A DNA stretch of 64,000 nt from positions 1 to 64,000 of the forward strand of contig CACIXR010000008.1 in assembly GCA_902590695.1 (NCBI GenBank), written 5' to 3'. The notes beneath the pieces were generated by a model. It had not been told where the DNA came from. It saw only the letters and a list, made by a program, of their open reading frames with translations, and searched no databases. Below are positions 31,124 through 41,441 of this stretch, one piece after another (position 1 is the first letter of the stretch; each line of letters opens with the position of its first letter). This DNA comes from an uncultured Alphaproteobacteria bacterium (lineage in GTDB: Bacteria; Pseudomonadota; Alphaproteobacteria; HIMB59; GCA-002718135). Position numbers and translations under genes: made by a program.

Positions 31124-32011
31124 ATGTTGAAATCTAAAAACATTTTTGTTTGTATTGGGGCAATTCATCACGATTATTTATTAAATCTTAAAAAAAATAT
31201 TATTTATTTTAGATCTAATCAAATTACACAAAAAAGCAGAATTGGTGGAGTGGCGTATAATATTGCAGAATTGCTTTCAAATTTTGTTGATGTAAATTTT
31301 TATAGTTTAGCTATCAACGAAGAGATAAGAAAAAAAATCTCAAAAAGAATATATGTTCATCAAGTGAATAAAAATTATGCAGATAGATACTATTTAGCTT
31401 TATCAGATAAAAATAATAGATTTTTATTAGGATTAGCAAACACAGATGAATATGAAAATAATAAATCTTTAAAAATACCAAATATCAAGAATAAAAATAT
31501 AATATTTGATTTAAATTTTTCTAAAACCTATTTAGAAAAATCAATAAATAAACTATCAAAAAAAAATAAAATTATAGTGTGCGCCACATCAGTGCATAAA
31601 GTTATTAAAATTAAAAGTATTATAAATAAAATTGATTTTATATTCTTAAATAAAGCGGAGTTACTTAAGCTTACAAATTCTTCAAATATAATATTAGGTG
31701 TAAAAAAAATATTAAAACAAAATAAAAAAATAAAAATAATTACTACTAATTCAAAAAATAATGTAATCTATGGGAGTAATGAATTTATAAAAAAAATAAA
31801 ACCCCCATCAATCAAAGTAGTAAACGAAAATGGAGCTGGAGACGCACTAGCAGCTATGATGCTGTATTTGTTCAGTATAAATGAAAAAATGAACTATATT
31901 TTGAAAACTTCAGTAGCATGTGGATCTTATTATGCTAGTGGTAAAAGTCTAAAAACTAAGAGTGATTTTTTAAAAATTAAAAATCTTTCTAAGAAAGTGA
32001 GTGTACAATAG
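31124..32011 (+). CDS. psuK: PfkB-family kinase, probable pseudouridine kinase
   Basis: GGVAYNIAELLSNF; NENGAGDALAAMMLYL PfkB signature; followed by psuG. Confidence 0.8.
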   Translation: MLKSKNIFVCIGAIHHDYLLNLKKNIIYFRSNQITQKSRIGGVAYNIAELLSNFVDVNFYSLAINEEIRKKISKRIYVHQVNKNYADRYYLALSDKNNRFLLGLANTDEYENNKSLKIPNIKNKNIIFDLNFSKTYLEKSINKLSKKNKIIVCATSVHKVIKIKSIINKIDFIFLNKAELLKLTNSSNIILGVKKILKQNKKIKIITTNSKNNVIYGSNEFIKKIKPPSIKVVNENGAGDALAAMMLYLFSINEKMNYILKTSVACGSYYASGKSLKTKSDFLKIKNLSKKVSVQ

Positions 32012-32921
32012 TATGCATGAAATATTTGATGTAAGTGAAAAAGTTCAGGAAGCAATAAATAGAAAAAAACCAATAGTAGCTTTAGAAAGTACATTGATTA
32101 GTCATGGATTACCCTATCCAGAAAATATTAAAGTCGCGAATGAGTCTATAAAGGCAGTTGAAGATAACGGTGCAATTGCTGCAACAATAGGAATAATTAG
32201 AGGTAAGGTTAAAATAGGATTATCGCAAGAAGATATTCAAATATTAGCAAAAGAGAAAAATGTACAAAAAGTTTCAAACCACAATATAAATTTATCAATA
32301 TTTAATAAAGAAAATGCTGCTACAACAGTAGCAAGTACAATTTCTATAGCTTCTAAATTTCAAATAAGATTTTTTGCAACAGGAGGAATTGGTGGTGTGC
32401 ATCTAAATGCTGAAAATACCAATGATGTATCTGCAGATCTATATGCACTTTCTGAGAATTCAAATTTTGTAATATGTAGTGGTGCTAAATCTATTTTAGA
32501 TTTAAGTAAAACAAGTGAACTTCTTGAAACTTTAGGAATTACAAGAATTGGTTATCAAACAAATTATATGCCTGGTTTTTGGTATGAAGAAACAGAAAAT
32601 AAAGTCGATAATAAATTTGATGAAATTCATGAAATTTCTTCTTTTTTAAAACTCAATGAAAATATGGGGAATAAAAAATCAATTCTCATATTTAATAAAG
32701 TTCCATTTGAAAAAGCACTTAATAAGAGTGACGTAGAAAAATGGATAAATAATGCAACAATAAAAGCTGATAGAAATAATATTAGTGGAAAAGAATTAAC
32801 CCCGTTTCTTATAAAAGAAATTAATGAACAATCAAAAAATGAAACTCTAAATGCTAATGTATCTTTAATAATTAATAATGCGAATTTAGCTGGAAAGATT
32901 GCAAAGAGTTTTTATAGTTAA
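32001..32921 (+). CDS. psuG: pseudouridine-5'-phosphate glycosidase
   Basis: KPIVALESTLISHGLPYPENIKVA; GAIAATIGIIRGKVKIGL; FFATGGIGGVH. Confidence 0.95.
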   Translation: MYNSMHEIFDVSEKVQEAINRKKPIVALESTLISHGLPYPENIKVANESIKAVEDNGAIAATIGIIRGKVKIGLSQEDIQILAKEKNVQKVSNHNINLSIFNKENAATTVASTISIASKFQIRFFATGGIGGVHLNAENTNDVSADLYALSENSNFVICSGAKSILDLSKTSELLETLGITRIGYQTNYMPGFWYEETENKVDNKFDEIHEISSFLKLNENMGNKKSILIFNKVPFEKALNKSDVEKWINNATIKADRNNISGKELTPFLIKEINEQSKNETLNANVSLIINNANLAGKIAKSFYS

Positions 32922-33862
32922 GGTAATAACGATAATTTAGCTTTAAGTAATTGAAAAAATTTTTCATCATTAGCTTCATTCATTACAAAACAATTTACTG
33001 GTCTTTTAGTAACACCTAGCCAATCAACAACAGTTTCCCCTCTTGTTAATTCAGAATTTTCTTCAACTTTGACATTAACTTCTTTTCCACTAAAAATAGA
33101 TGGATCTAATAAATATGCAATAACACATGGGTCATGCAAAGGAGTTTCCTCAGTTTCGTATAATTCTTTATGAAATATTGTATAAAATTCCATTAGTTCT
33201 CCAAAAAACTTAGAACTTTTATTTTTATTTTCATTCATTGATTTGATAATTTTTGCATTTACATTTACCTGATGAGTAACATCTAAACCCATCATTATTA
33301 AAGGAATGCCTGATTCTAAAACAATATTAGCCGCATGTGGATCCACATAAATATTAAATTCAGCTGATGGTGTAGTATTTCCTAAGCACATAGCTGCTCC
33401 ACCCATAAAAACTATTTCTTTTATATTTTCTTTAATAGACGGATCTTTTTTTAAGCTTAAGGCAATATTTGTAAGAGGTCCTGTTGGACATAAATAAATT
33501 TGCTCTGTTGAAGATTTACAAGTTTCTACTATGAAATCAACTGCATGTTTTTCTTGAGGTTTATAATTTGTATCTATTATTATAGGATCACCTTTTTTAT
33601 CTAATCCGGTTTTTCCGTGAACATATTCAGCTGTAAATAATTCATAATGAATAGGTTTATTTGCACCAGAGTAAACTTTAATGTCCGTTCTTTCAATTAA
33701 CGTACAAACTTTAAGAGCGTTATTTACTGTATTATTTAATCCACTGTTTCCACCGACACAGGTGATACCCAGTATGTCAACCTCTTTAGAAGAAGCAGCT
33801 AACATTATTGCTACAGCATCATCATGACCTGGATCACAATCTAAAATTATTTTTTTAGTCAT
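32918..33862 (-). CDS. inosine/uridine-preferring nucleoside hydrolase
   Basis: KKIILDCDPGHDDAVAIMLAA; LCPTGPLTNIALSL; PLHDPCVIAYLLDP; start at inner Met. Confidence 0.93.
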   Translation of the reverse strand: MTKKIILDCDPGHDDAVAIMLAASSKEVDILGITCVGGNSGLNNTVNNALKVCTLIERTDIKVYSGANKPIHYELFTAEYVHGKTGLDKKGDPIIIDTNYKPQEKHAVDFIVETCKSSTEQIYLCPTGPLTNIALSLKKDPSIKENIKEIVFMGGAAMCLGNTTPSAEFNIYVDPHAANIVLESGIPLIMMGLDVTHQVNVNAKIIKSMNENKNKSSKFFGELMEFYTIFHKELYETEETPLHDPCVIAYLLDPSIFSGKEVNVKVEENSELTRGETVVDWLGVTKRPVNCFVMNEANDEKFFQLLKAKLSLLP

Positions 33863-34718
33863 TAATAAAACTTTTAAGAGGTATTGAAGATCTTTGTAAC
33901 CAATTCCATTGGGGATATTCATTGTTATTATCAATGACATGAATTGTGTAAGCATGTCTTGATTTTAAACTTGTGTTCTCACATGAATAATGAGGCAGTC
34001 TGCCATGTAACAAAACAAGTGATCCTTTTTTTACTTCTAGAAAAGTATCAGTTTCAGGAAATGGTTCATCATTTAGATCTATCATTTGCATTTTACCGTC
34101 TACTTTTTTAAAAAGTTTTCTTAATGGGCCTTTATGACCTCCGCTTGCAACCTGTAAACATCCGTTTGTTTTGTTTGCGTCTTCTAATGCAAACCAGAAA
34201 CCGATAGTACTTTCTGGCTCAGTATATAAAAAAGTAGAATCTTGATGACAAACTACTTCACCACCTATTTTAGGTTGCTTAAAAATATACATAGACTGAA
34301 GTAATTTAGGTTTTGAGAAACCAAGTGATAAAGAAATATCTTGAAGTTTTTGTTTATGAGAAAATTTATAAAAAACTTTATCTAAATCATGCAACGCATG
34401 ACCGATTTTATTTACAATAAAGTGTTTATTTTCTTCTATGTTATCATCATTTAAATTAGCTTTTTCTTCAAAGAAGAAACGAATTTTATCTCCTGATTCT
34501 AAAAAATAACTGTCATCATTATGAACTTGATTGACTGTATCAAAAATAGATTTTTGATTATTAAAATTATTATGTTCGATAAGATATGATGATCGTTCCA
34601 TTAATTCATCACATTCTTTATCTGTGTTGAAATTTTCTATAACCAAATATCCATTATTATTCCAAAAATTGATCATTTCATCGTTTAAGGGTAGATCATT
34701 TGTTGAAAAATATTTCAT
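33855..34718 (-). CDS. phytanoyl-CoA dioxygenase (PhyH) family Fe(II)/2-oxoglutarate oxygenase
   Basis: VCHQDSTFLYTEPESTIGFWFALEDANKTNGCLQVASGGHKG; LLHGRLPHYSCENTSLKSRHAYTIHV. Confidence 0.88.
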   Translation of the reverse strand: MKYFSTNDLPLNDEMINFWNNNGYLVIENFNTDKECDELMERSSYLIEHNNFNNQKSIFDTVNQVHNDDSYFLESGDKIRFFFEEKANLNDDNIEENKHFIVNKIGHALHDLDKVFYKFSHKQKLQDISLSLGFSKPKLLQSMYIFKQPKIGGEVVCHQDSTFLYTEPESTIGFWFALEDANKTNGCLQVASGGHKGPLRKLFKKVDGKMQMIDLNDEPFPETDTFLEVKKGSLVLLHGRLPHYSCENTSLKSRHAYTIHVIDNNNEYPQWNWLQRSSIPLKSFIND

Positions 34719-34951
34719 TATATTCCTATTAATTTTGTCAAGAATGGTAAACCAACTTTAATAAGGTTTAATAACTGTGGTATCAAGAATTTTCCAGTTG
34801 TAGCTAGGAAGAAGATTATACCTCCAATTATGACTATTAGAATTAAATTTCTATAAAAGTTACCGTAATTATTATATTGTGATTTGGCTCTTGATCTCAA
34901 AATAAATAGTATAATTACTATAACAATTAAAACTATTAACAATCGGATCAT
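34718..34951 (-). CDS. small membrane protein (77 aa)
   Basis: Two hydrophobic segments; abuts the PhyH gene. Confidence 0.5.
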   Translation of the reverse strand: MIRLLIVLIVIVIILFILRSRAKSQYNNYGNFYRNLILIVIIGGIIFFLATTGKFLIPQLLNLIKVGLPFLTKLIGI

Positions 34952-35019
34952 ATATTTTCTATATTTAGTAATAATTAATTTGCAATACTAATTATATCTT
35001 AATAAATAGTTTTTAGTAG

Positions 35020-35403
35020 ATGATCAGATTAAGCATATTATTTTTATCAATTTTTTCTTTAATTTATGGAATTTATTTTTTAATTTTTCCATATAATTTT
35101 GTAAATTTAACTGTTGCTGAAAATACCAATATAGCATGGCTAAGAAATCTTGGCGGAGCTATAACAGGTCTTTTATTTATTGGTCTTTTAATGATCTATT
35201 TAAATACAAAGGGCTCAATCAGATTGCTTAATATTATTATTATTACATCCATAATACAGACTTCAGCTTTGATATATTCAAGACTAGCAAATGAATTTTC
35301 GGCAAATAATTTAATAATTATTGATATAACTATTTATGCAGCAATAATTGTAACCATTTATTTATTATTCATTTCAATTAGATTTAAAAAACTATTTATT
35401 TAA
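35020..35403 (+). CDS. small four-TM membrane protein (DUF4345-like)
   Basis: Hydrophobic profile, LRNLGGAITGLLFIGLLM. Confidence 0.55.
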   Translation: MIRLSILFLSIFSLIYGIYFLIFPYNFVNLTVAENTNIAWLRNLGGAITGLLFIGLLMIYLNTKGSIRLLNIIIITSIIQTSALIYSRLANEFSANNLIIIDITIYAAIIVTIYLLFISIRFKKLFI

Positions 35404-35989
35404 ATTTAAAAAAAATTCTAAGTAATAAAAACATAATTAATACTAAAAAAATTAAAATCAATTCAAATGATAAAATATTACTAAGTTGAAATTCTTTAAC
35501 TTCAATAAGATCAGAAAATTGATTACCAATAAATGAAAAAAGAAGAAAATAAGGAGTGAAACCAATAAAAGATGAAATTATAAATTTAGTTTTAGAAATA
35601 TTTAATGTTGATAAAAATAAATTTTGAACAAATAATGGTACTCCAAAGATTAGTCGTAATAAAACTAAGTATTCAAAAGATGATTTTTTAATAATTTTAT
35701 TTAATTTATCACTAAATTTTTCAATTTGTTTATTTAAATATTTTTTAAATATATTTTTAAAAAAAAGAAAAAAACATAAACTACCTAAAACAATAGTTGT
35801 TATATTAATTATAAAACCTGTTATAAATCCAAAAAAGAAACTTGATGCAAGTATAATTATTAAACTACCAGGTAGAGAAAATGTAAAGAACAAAAATGAA
35901 AATAAAAAATATAAAAATAAAGATAATTCTAAATTATTTTTGATTAATAAATCAAATTGAATTAAAAAATTAAAAATAAAATCAATCAT
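35396..35989 (-). CDS. TVP38/DedA-like (VTT domain) membrane protein
   Basis: LPGSLIIILASSFFFGFITGFIIN; LLRLIFGVPLFVQNLFLSTLNISKTKFIISSFIGFTPYFLLFSFIG. Confidence 0.75.
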   Translation of the reverse strand: MIDFIFNFLIQFDLLIKNNLELSLFLYFLFSFLFFTFSLPGSLIIILASSFFFGFITGFIINITTIVLGSLCFFLFFKNIFKKYLNKQIEKFSDKLNKIIKKSSFEYLVLLRLIFGVPLFVQNLFLSTLNISKTKFIISSFIGFTPYFLLFSFIGNQFSDLIEVKEFQLSNILSFELILIFLVLIMFLLLRIFFKFK

Positions 35990-36747
35990 TTAATAATTTT
36001 AAAACCTTTGAAAAAAATAAATGATGTTATAATCAAAGTTAATAAAATGAAAAATATTATAAAAATATTTTCAACTAAATTAAATGAAAATTCATCATTA
36101 AATGAATTCCTAAAAAAGCTCACAACGTAATAGTAAGGATTATATAAAAGTATAGCCTTCAAATTATCAGGAAGATAATTTATTGAAAAAAAGGTTCCTG
36201 ATAAAAAATTAATAGGTGTAACAAAAAAGCTCGAAAATGTACTTTGTGAATCCCAAGAATTAAAAATTATTCCTACGAAACATCCTAAACATGAGAAAAA
36301 TATTATAACTAAAAATAGGTAGTAAAAAAAATAAAAAAAATTATAAATTTCAATATCTATCAAAAAAGTAAATATAAAAAAATTAAACAGTGCTAGAATA
36401 ATTCCAATAATAAGAGATGTGAATATTAAAGATATTAATATTTCAATCCTATAGATAGGTGCCATTAACCAATCATCTAAAGAACCAATTTGTTTCATAT
36501 GAATTAAAGTAGCAGACGAATTATCGTAACTTTCCTGAGCAACGATCATAATGATTAATCCAGGAGCAATAAATTCAACAAAAGAACCTGAATCCATAGA
36601 AAGTGAGTAATAATTTTCTACTGTTATAAAAACTAATATAAATAAAAGATTTGTAGTTAAAGGGGCTAATAAAGAATAATGATACTCTTGTAGAAATTCT
36701 TTTATTCTAAATGCGATTATTGAATAAATCGCACTAAAATTTAACAT
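35986..36747 (-). CDS. ABC-2 type transporter permease
   Basis: Six-TM profile, FIAPGLIIMIVAQESYDNSS..., SLDDWLMAPI, FLSGTFFSINYLPDNLKAILLYNPYYYVVSFFR. Confidence 0.82.
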   Translation of the reverse strand: MLNFSAIYSIIAFRIKEFLQEYHYSLLAPLTTNLLFILVFITVENYYSLSMDSGSFVEFIAPGLIIMIVAQESYDNSSATLIHMKQIGSLDDWLMAPIYRIEILISLIFTSLIIGIILALFNFFIFTFLIDIEIYNFFYFFYYLFLVIIFFSCLGCFVGIIFNSWDSQSTFSSFFVTPINFLSGTFFSINYLPDNLKAILLYNPYYYVVSFFRNSFNDEFSFNLVENIFIIFFILLTLIITSFIFFKGFKIIK

Positions 36748-36756
36748 AAATAAAGA

Positions 36757-37935
36757 TTACTTAGAAAAGTATTTTTGAACAAGGTCCACCCAAAAATTTA
36801 CACCAATAGGTAATAAATTATCATTAAAATCATACTTTGTTGTATGTAAATGAGCGCTATGTTCTGCATCTCCTTGACCAAGATAAAGATAGGAACCAGG
36901 TTTTTTTTCTAACAAATATGAAAAATCTTCTCCTCCCATTGACGGGTCAATATCAGTAATAACTTTATCATCACCGACTAAATCTTTAGCTACATTTGCA
37001 GCAAATTTTGTTTCTTCTTTAGAATTTATAGTAGGTGGATATTTATTTACTAAATCAAACTCAATTTTTATCTCTGCACCATGTGCATCGGCTATACCTT
37101 TACATAATTCCTTTAATCTTTTCTCTATATATGCTCTTGTTTCTCTTCGAAAAGTTCTAATAGTCCCGCCCATTTTAACTTGATCATCAATTACATTATA
37201 CGCTGTACCAGCATTAATTTTTGTAATACTTATAAGAGCTTTATCAACAGGATCTGTGGATCTACTTATAATTGTTTGAACAGCAGAAATAACTTGTGCA
37301 GAAATTACAACAGGATCAATTGCTAGATGAGGTGATGCAGCATGACCGCCCTTTCCTTTTACAGTAATATCAAATTCATCAACTGCTGCCATCATCGGTC
37401 CACTATTTACACCAAACGTACCTAAAGGTAACTCAGGCCAATTATGAAGTGCATAAACTTCATCAATTTTAAAATCATCAAACATACCATCTTGAATCAT
37501 TTTTTCTCCTCCAGCAAAACCTTCTTCTCCTGGTTGAAAAATGAAATATACTCTTCCATTAAAATTATTATTTTCACTTAGATATTTCGCTGCTCCAAGA
37601 AGCATTGTAGTATGACCATCGTGACCACAACCATGCATCATACCTTTATTTTGTGATTTATGATTAAATTCGTTTTGTTCTGGCATAGGAAGAGCGTCAA
37701 AATCTGCTCTTAAACCAATTGTCTTATCATTAGTAACTTCATTACCATCTACCCAGGCAACAACACCTGTATTAGCGTAACCATCTTTAAATTTAATATT
37801 AAATTCACTTAACTTATTTTTGATATATTTTGATGTTTTAAATTCTTGAAGGCCTATCTCAGGAATTTTATGTAAATCCTGACGCCATTCTGTCATCTGA
37901 TTTTGCATTTGATTTATGCTGTTTAAAATTGGCAT
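36757..37935 (-). CDS. M20-family amidohydrolase (hippurate hydrolase-like)
   Basis: WRQDLHKIPEIGLQEFKTS; GLRADFDALPMPEQN; GMMHGCGHDGHTTMLLGAA; GGEDFSYLLEKKPGSYLYLG. Confidence 0.92.
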   Translation of the reverse strand: MPILNSINQMQNQMTEWRQDLHKIPEIGLQEFKTSKYIKNKLSEFNIKFKDGYANTGVVAWVDGNEVTNDKTIGLRADFDALPMPEQNEFNHKSQNKGMMHGCGHDGHTTMLLGAAKYLSENNNFNGRVYFIFQPGEEGFAGGEKMIQDGMFDDFKIDEVYALHNWPELPLGTFGVNSGPMMAAVDEFDITVKGKGGHAASPHLAIDPVVISAQVISAVQTIISRSTDPVDKALISITKINAGTAYNVIDDQVKMGGTIRTFRRETRAYIEKRLKELCKGIADAHGAEIKIEFDLVNKYPPTINSKEETKFAANVAKDLVGDDKVITDIDPSMGGEDFSYLLEKKPGSYLYLGQGDAEHSAHLHTTKYDFNDNLLPIGVNFWVDLVQKYFSK

Positions 37936-38549
37936 TATAGTATTCCGAAGAAACCTTTTTTATTTAATTTTTCTTCGCATTGTTTTAGTTGTTTATTAAA
38001 CATCTTAGTATTTCTTTCTACATTTTTAGCAACATCAATCAACCAATCTTTACTTTTAAATGTCTTTTTCGACCACCCGTTTTGACCTTCATGGTATGCT
38101 AAATATTGATTATAGTAATCATTTTTTGAAATTCCAATCATATTTTCGGACTGCGTTGTGTACCAGCCAATAAAATCAGTTACATCTTTAAAATTTGCCC
38201 TTGATGCATTTTGATTTCCAGTTTTATTCTTATACCAATCCCAAGTAGGATTTGTTATTTGTGCATAACCAAAAGCAGTTGATGGTCTAGAGGTTGGTAT
38301 TAAACCTAAAAATTTTTTTCTTTTCGGTTTTGCAAATTGAGTAAAAGATGATTCTTGTTTTATAACTGCTAATTGGAATGCAATTGGGGTATTCCATTTA
38401 TCATAAGAATTTTTAGTTGCTTTATACCAGCTTTTCTTTTCATCAAAAATTATGCAACTATCAGCAGTATTTGTTAACTGATTTGAAGTACATGCATATA
38501 AAAATAACAATGTAATGCACAATAATTTTAAAAAATTATCAAATTTCAT
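37935..38549 (-). CDS. lipoprotein with lytic transglycosylase SLT-like domain
   Basis: Lipobox LLFLYAC; FQLAVIKQESSF; STAFGYAQITNPTWDWYK. Confidence 0.75.
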   Translation of the reverse strand: MKFDNFLKLLCITLLFLYACTSNQLTNTADSCIIFDEKKSWYKATKNSYDKWNTPIAFQLAVIKQESSFTQFAKPKRKKFLGLIPTSRPSTAFGYAQITNPTWDWYKNKTGNQNASRANFKDVTDFIGWYTTQSENMIGISKNDYYNQYLAYHEGQNGWSKKTFKSKDWLIDVAKNVERNTKMFNKQLKQCEEKLNKKGFFGIL

Positions 38550-38650
38550 TATAAACCTAAATAGCATAACTTTTACTTATATAGTCTTAAATGTGGCAAA
38601 AAATTATTGCTTACTATTGAATTATAGATATGAATGCTTAAATTTCAAAA

Positions 38651-40510
38651 ATGGCAGAAAAAACTAAAGAAAATTTAACATTTCAAGCTGAAGTCAGTAA
38701 GCTTTTAGATCTTGTTGCTAATTCTCTTTATAGTGAAAGAGAAATATTTTTAAGAGAGTTAATATCTAATTCTGCAGATGCATGTGAAAAACTAAGATAT
38801 CAGTCACTCTCTAAAAAAAATCTTCTTAAAGATGAAAAGGATTTTAAAATAAACATTAGAGTTTCAAAAAAGAAAAAAATTATTGAAATTGAAGATAATG
38901 GAATTGGAATGTCTAAAAATGAACTTATTGATAATTTAGGAACTATAGCGAGATCAGGAACTAGTAAATTTATTGAAGCAATGAAAAATAAAAAGGGTAA
39001 TGATATTTCTGCAATTGGACAGTTTGGTGTTGGTTTTTATTCCTCATATATGGTTGCGGATAATGTTGAAGTGCTTTCTAAAGATGCTGAAAATGAAGAA
39101 ACAAATCTTTGGTCTTCCAATGGGAAAGAAAATTATACAATAGAAGATGCTAAAAAAGATAAAAGAGGCACTTGTATAACCCTAAATATAAAGAAAGATG
39201 CTGATGAATTTTTAGATTCATTTCGTTTAAGATCAATTATAACAAAATACTCAAATTATATTCCTTTCCCAATTTATCTTAAGGATCTTGACGATAAAGA
39301 AAAAGAAGAAAAAATAAATGAAGGTAGCCCATTATGGCTAAAAGATAAAAAAGATATAAAAGAGGAAGACTATAAGCAATTTTATAATAATATTTCATTT
39401 AACTTTGATGATCCCTTAAAAACTATTCACTATAACGCTGAGGGTGTTATTAGTTATAAGGCTTTACTGTATTTTCCTACAAATCAACCTATGGATTTAT
39501 TCAATGCTGATAGGAAAAATAAAATAAAATTATATGTTCAAAAAGTTTTTATCACTGATGATTGTGAAGACATAATCCCTAATTGGTTACGCTTTATTCC
39601 AGGAGTAGTCGACTCACAAGATATTTCACTCAATATAAGTAGAGAAATGCTTCAAAATAATCCTATTATTACAAAAATTAAAAAAGGTATTACAAATAAA
39701 ATTTTAAGTGAAATTGATAGCTTAGCTAAGAAAGAAAAAGATAAATTTGAGACATTTTGGAATAATTTTGGTCCTGTTTTAAAAGAAGGGTTATACGAAC
39801 ATAATGATCATCATGAAAAAATCCTACCGCTATTAAGATTTGAAAATTCTTTAGATGATAAAAAAATATCACTTGAAGAATACACTAAGTCAATGGCTAA
39901 AGACCAAAAAGAAATTTATTATTTTGCTAATACCGATAAGGATCATATTAAAAACTCTCCTCAATTAGAAGTTTTCACTGATAAAAAGATACCAGTATTG
40001 TTTATGGTTGATGCAGTGGATGAGTTTTGGATACAAAATGTAAATAAATTTAAAGATTTAGAATTTAAATCAATAACCAAAGGTAAGGTTGATGTTTCAA
40101 AAGTTGGTGAAAAATCAAATAAGAAAGATGAAGATAAAAAAGAAATAGATAGTAAAATCAATGATTTAATTAACATACTTAAAACAGAGCTAAAAGAGAC
40201 TATATCTGATGTTATTGTATCTGAGAGATTAATCAAAAGCCCAATTCTGCTTGTTGCTGAAGAAACGGGGATGGATATAAATATGGAAAAACTGATGAAA
40301 ATGCATAATCAAAAAACTCCTGTTTCAAAAAAGATACTTGAAATTAATCCAAATCATCCGATGATTGTAAATTTATCTCAAAATTTAACAAAAATTGACC
40401 ATAAAAAAGCTTCAAATTTAATTTTAGATCAAGCTAATATATTAGATGGTAACATTCTCTCAAATCCATCTGCTTACTTAGAAAATTTAACTGAAATTTT
40501 TATTAAATAA
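38651..40510 (+). CDS. htpG: molecular chaperone HtpG
   Basis: TFQAEVSKLLDLVANSLYSEREIFLRELISNSADACEKLRY; GQFGVGFYSSYMVAD. Confidence 0.98.
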   Translation: MAEKTKENLTFQAEVSKLLDLVANSLYSEREIFLRELISNSADACEKLRYQSLSKKNLLKDEKDFKINIRVSKKKKIIEIEDNGIGMSKNELIDNLGTIARSGTSKFIEAMKNKKGNDISAIGQFGVGFYSSYMVADNVEVLSKDAENEETNLWSSNGKENYTIEDAKKDKRGTCITLNIKKDADEFLDSFRLRSIITKYSNYIPFPIYLKDLDDKEKEEKINEGSPLWLKDKKDIKEEDYKQFYNNISFNFDDPLKTIHYNAEGVISYKALLYFPTNQPMDLFNADRKNKIKLYVQKVFITDDCEDIIPNWLRFIPGVVDSQDISLNISREMLQNNPIITKIKKGITNKILSEIDSLAKKEKDKFETFWNNFGPVLKEGLYEHNDHHEKILPLLRFENSLDDKKISLEEYTKSMAKDQKEIYYFANTDKDHIKNSPQLEVFTDKKIPVLFMVDAVDEFWIQNVNKFKDLEFKSITKGKVDVSKVGEKSNKKDEDKKEIDSKINDLINILKTELKETISDVIVSERLIKSPILLVAEETGMDINMEKLMKMHNQKTPVSKKILEINPNHPMIVNLSQNLTKIDHKKASNLILDQANILDGNILSNPSAYLENLTEIFIK

Positions 40511-41441
40511 CTGAATTTATAATTTTATTATTTTTAAAAAATTCAACAAATTGATTAGCAACCATTTCTGCCACAACTATTTGTGCTTCATCAGTGGAGG
40601 CAGCAATATGTGGAGTTAAAATTATATTATCTAAATTATAAAACCCACTATCTTCTAAAGGCTCATTTTTAAAAACATCTAATGCGGCGCCTTTAATTTC
40701 TTTTTTTTCTAGAGAATTTTTAAGGTCATCTTCATCAACTAAGTTACCTCTAGCGGTATTGATAATTATGCAATTTTTTTTCATTAGTGATAGATGATTT
40801 TTATTTATAATCGGATTGCCATCTTTATTGGGTTTACAATGAAAAGAAATTATATCTGAGTCTTTAATAATCTCGTCGATAGAACAAGAATTATATTCAG
40901 AAAAGCTTTCCTTTATTGTTTCAAAGTATGAAGAGTATATTGAAACGTGCATGCCCAATAAATTAGATAGTTCTGCAACTCTTTTGCCTACATTACCAAA
41001 ACCAAGGATGCCGATTTTCTTGCCTTTAATTTCATTTCCCTTTAATTTCTTTTTTTCCCAAAGACCTTTATGAGTTGTTTCATTGGCAAAAGTAATTTTT
41101 CTTTGCAATGCAAAGATTAAACCAATTGTGTGTTCTGCTGTAGCATTTGTGTTTCCTCCTGGAGTATTCATTACGATAATATTTTTATTTTTAGCAGCTT
41201 CCACATCAACATTATCTACTCCTGCTCCTGCCCTACCTATAATTTTTAAATTTGAAAGAGAGTCAATTAAATCTTTTCTCACTTTAGTTGCAGAACGAAT
41301 GATTAAACCATCATAGTCATCAATTATTTTTTTTAATTCTTCAGGAGGTAAGTTTGTTTTTATATCAACTGAAATGTTATTCTTTGTTAAAATTTCAGAT
41401 GCAATGTTATCTAGTAAATCTGATATAAGTACTTTAGGCAT
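40503..41441 (-). CDS. serA: D-3-phosphoglycerate dehydrogenase (short form, no ACT domain)
   Basis: GLIIRSATKVRKDLIDSLSNLKIIGRAGAGVDNVDVEAAKNKNIIVMNTPGGNTNATAEHTIGLI; NTARGNLVDE. Confidence 0.92.
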   Translation of the reverse strand: MPKVLISDLLDNIASEILTKNNISVDIKTNLPPEELKKIIDDYDGLIIRSATKVRKDLIDSLSNLKIIGRAGAGVDNVDVEAAKNKNIIVMNTPGGNTNATAEHTIGLIFALQRKITFANETTHKGLWEKKKLKGNEIKGKKIGILGFGNVGKRVAELSNLLGMHVSIYSSYFETIKESFSEYNSCSIDEIIKDSDIISFHCKPNKDGNPIINKNHLSLMKKNCIIINTARGNLVDEDDLKNSLEKKEIKGAALDVFKNEPLEDSGFYNLDNIILTPHIAASTDEAQIVVAEMVANQFVEFFKNNKIINSVI

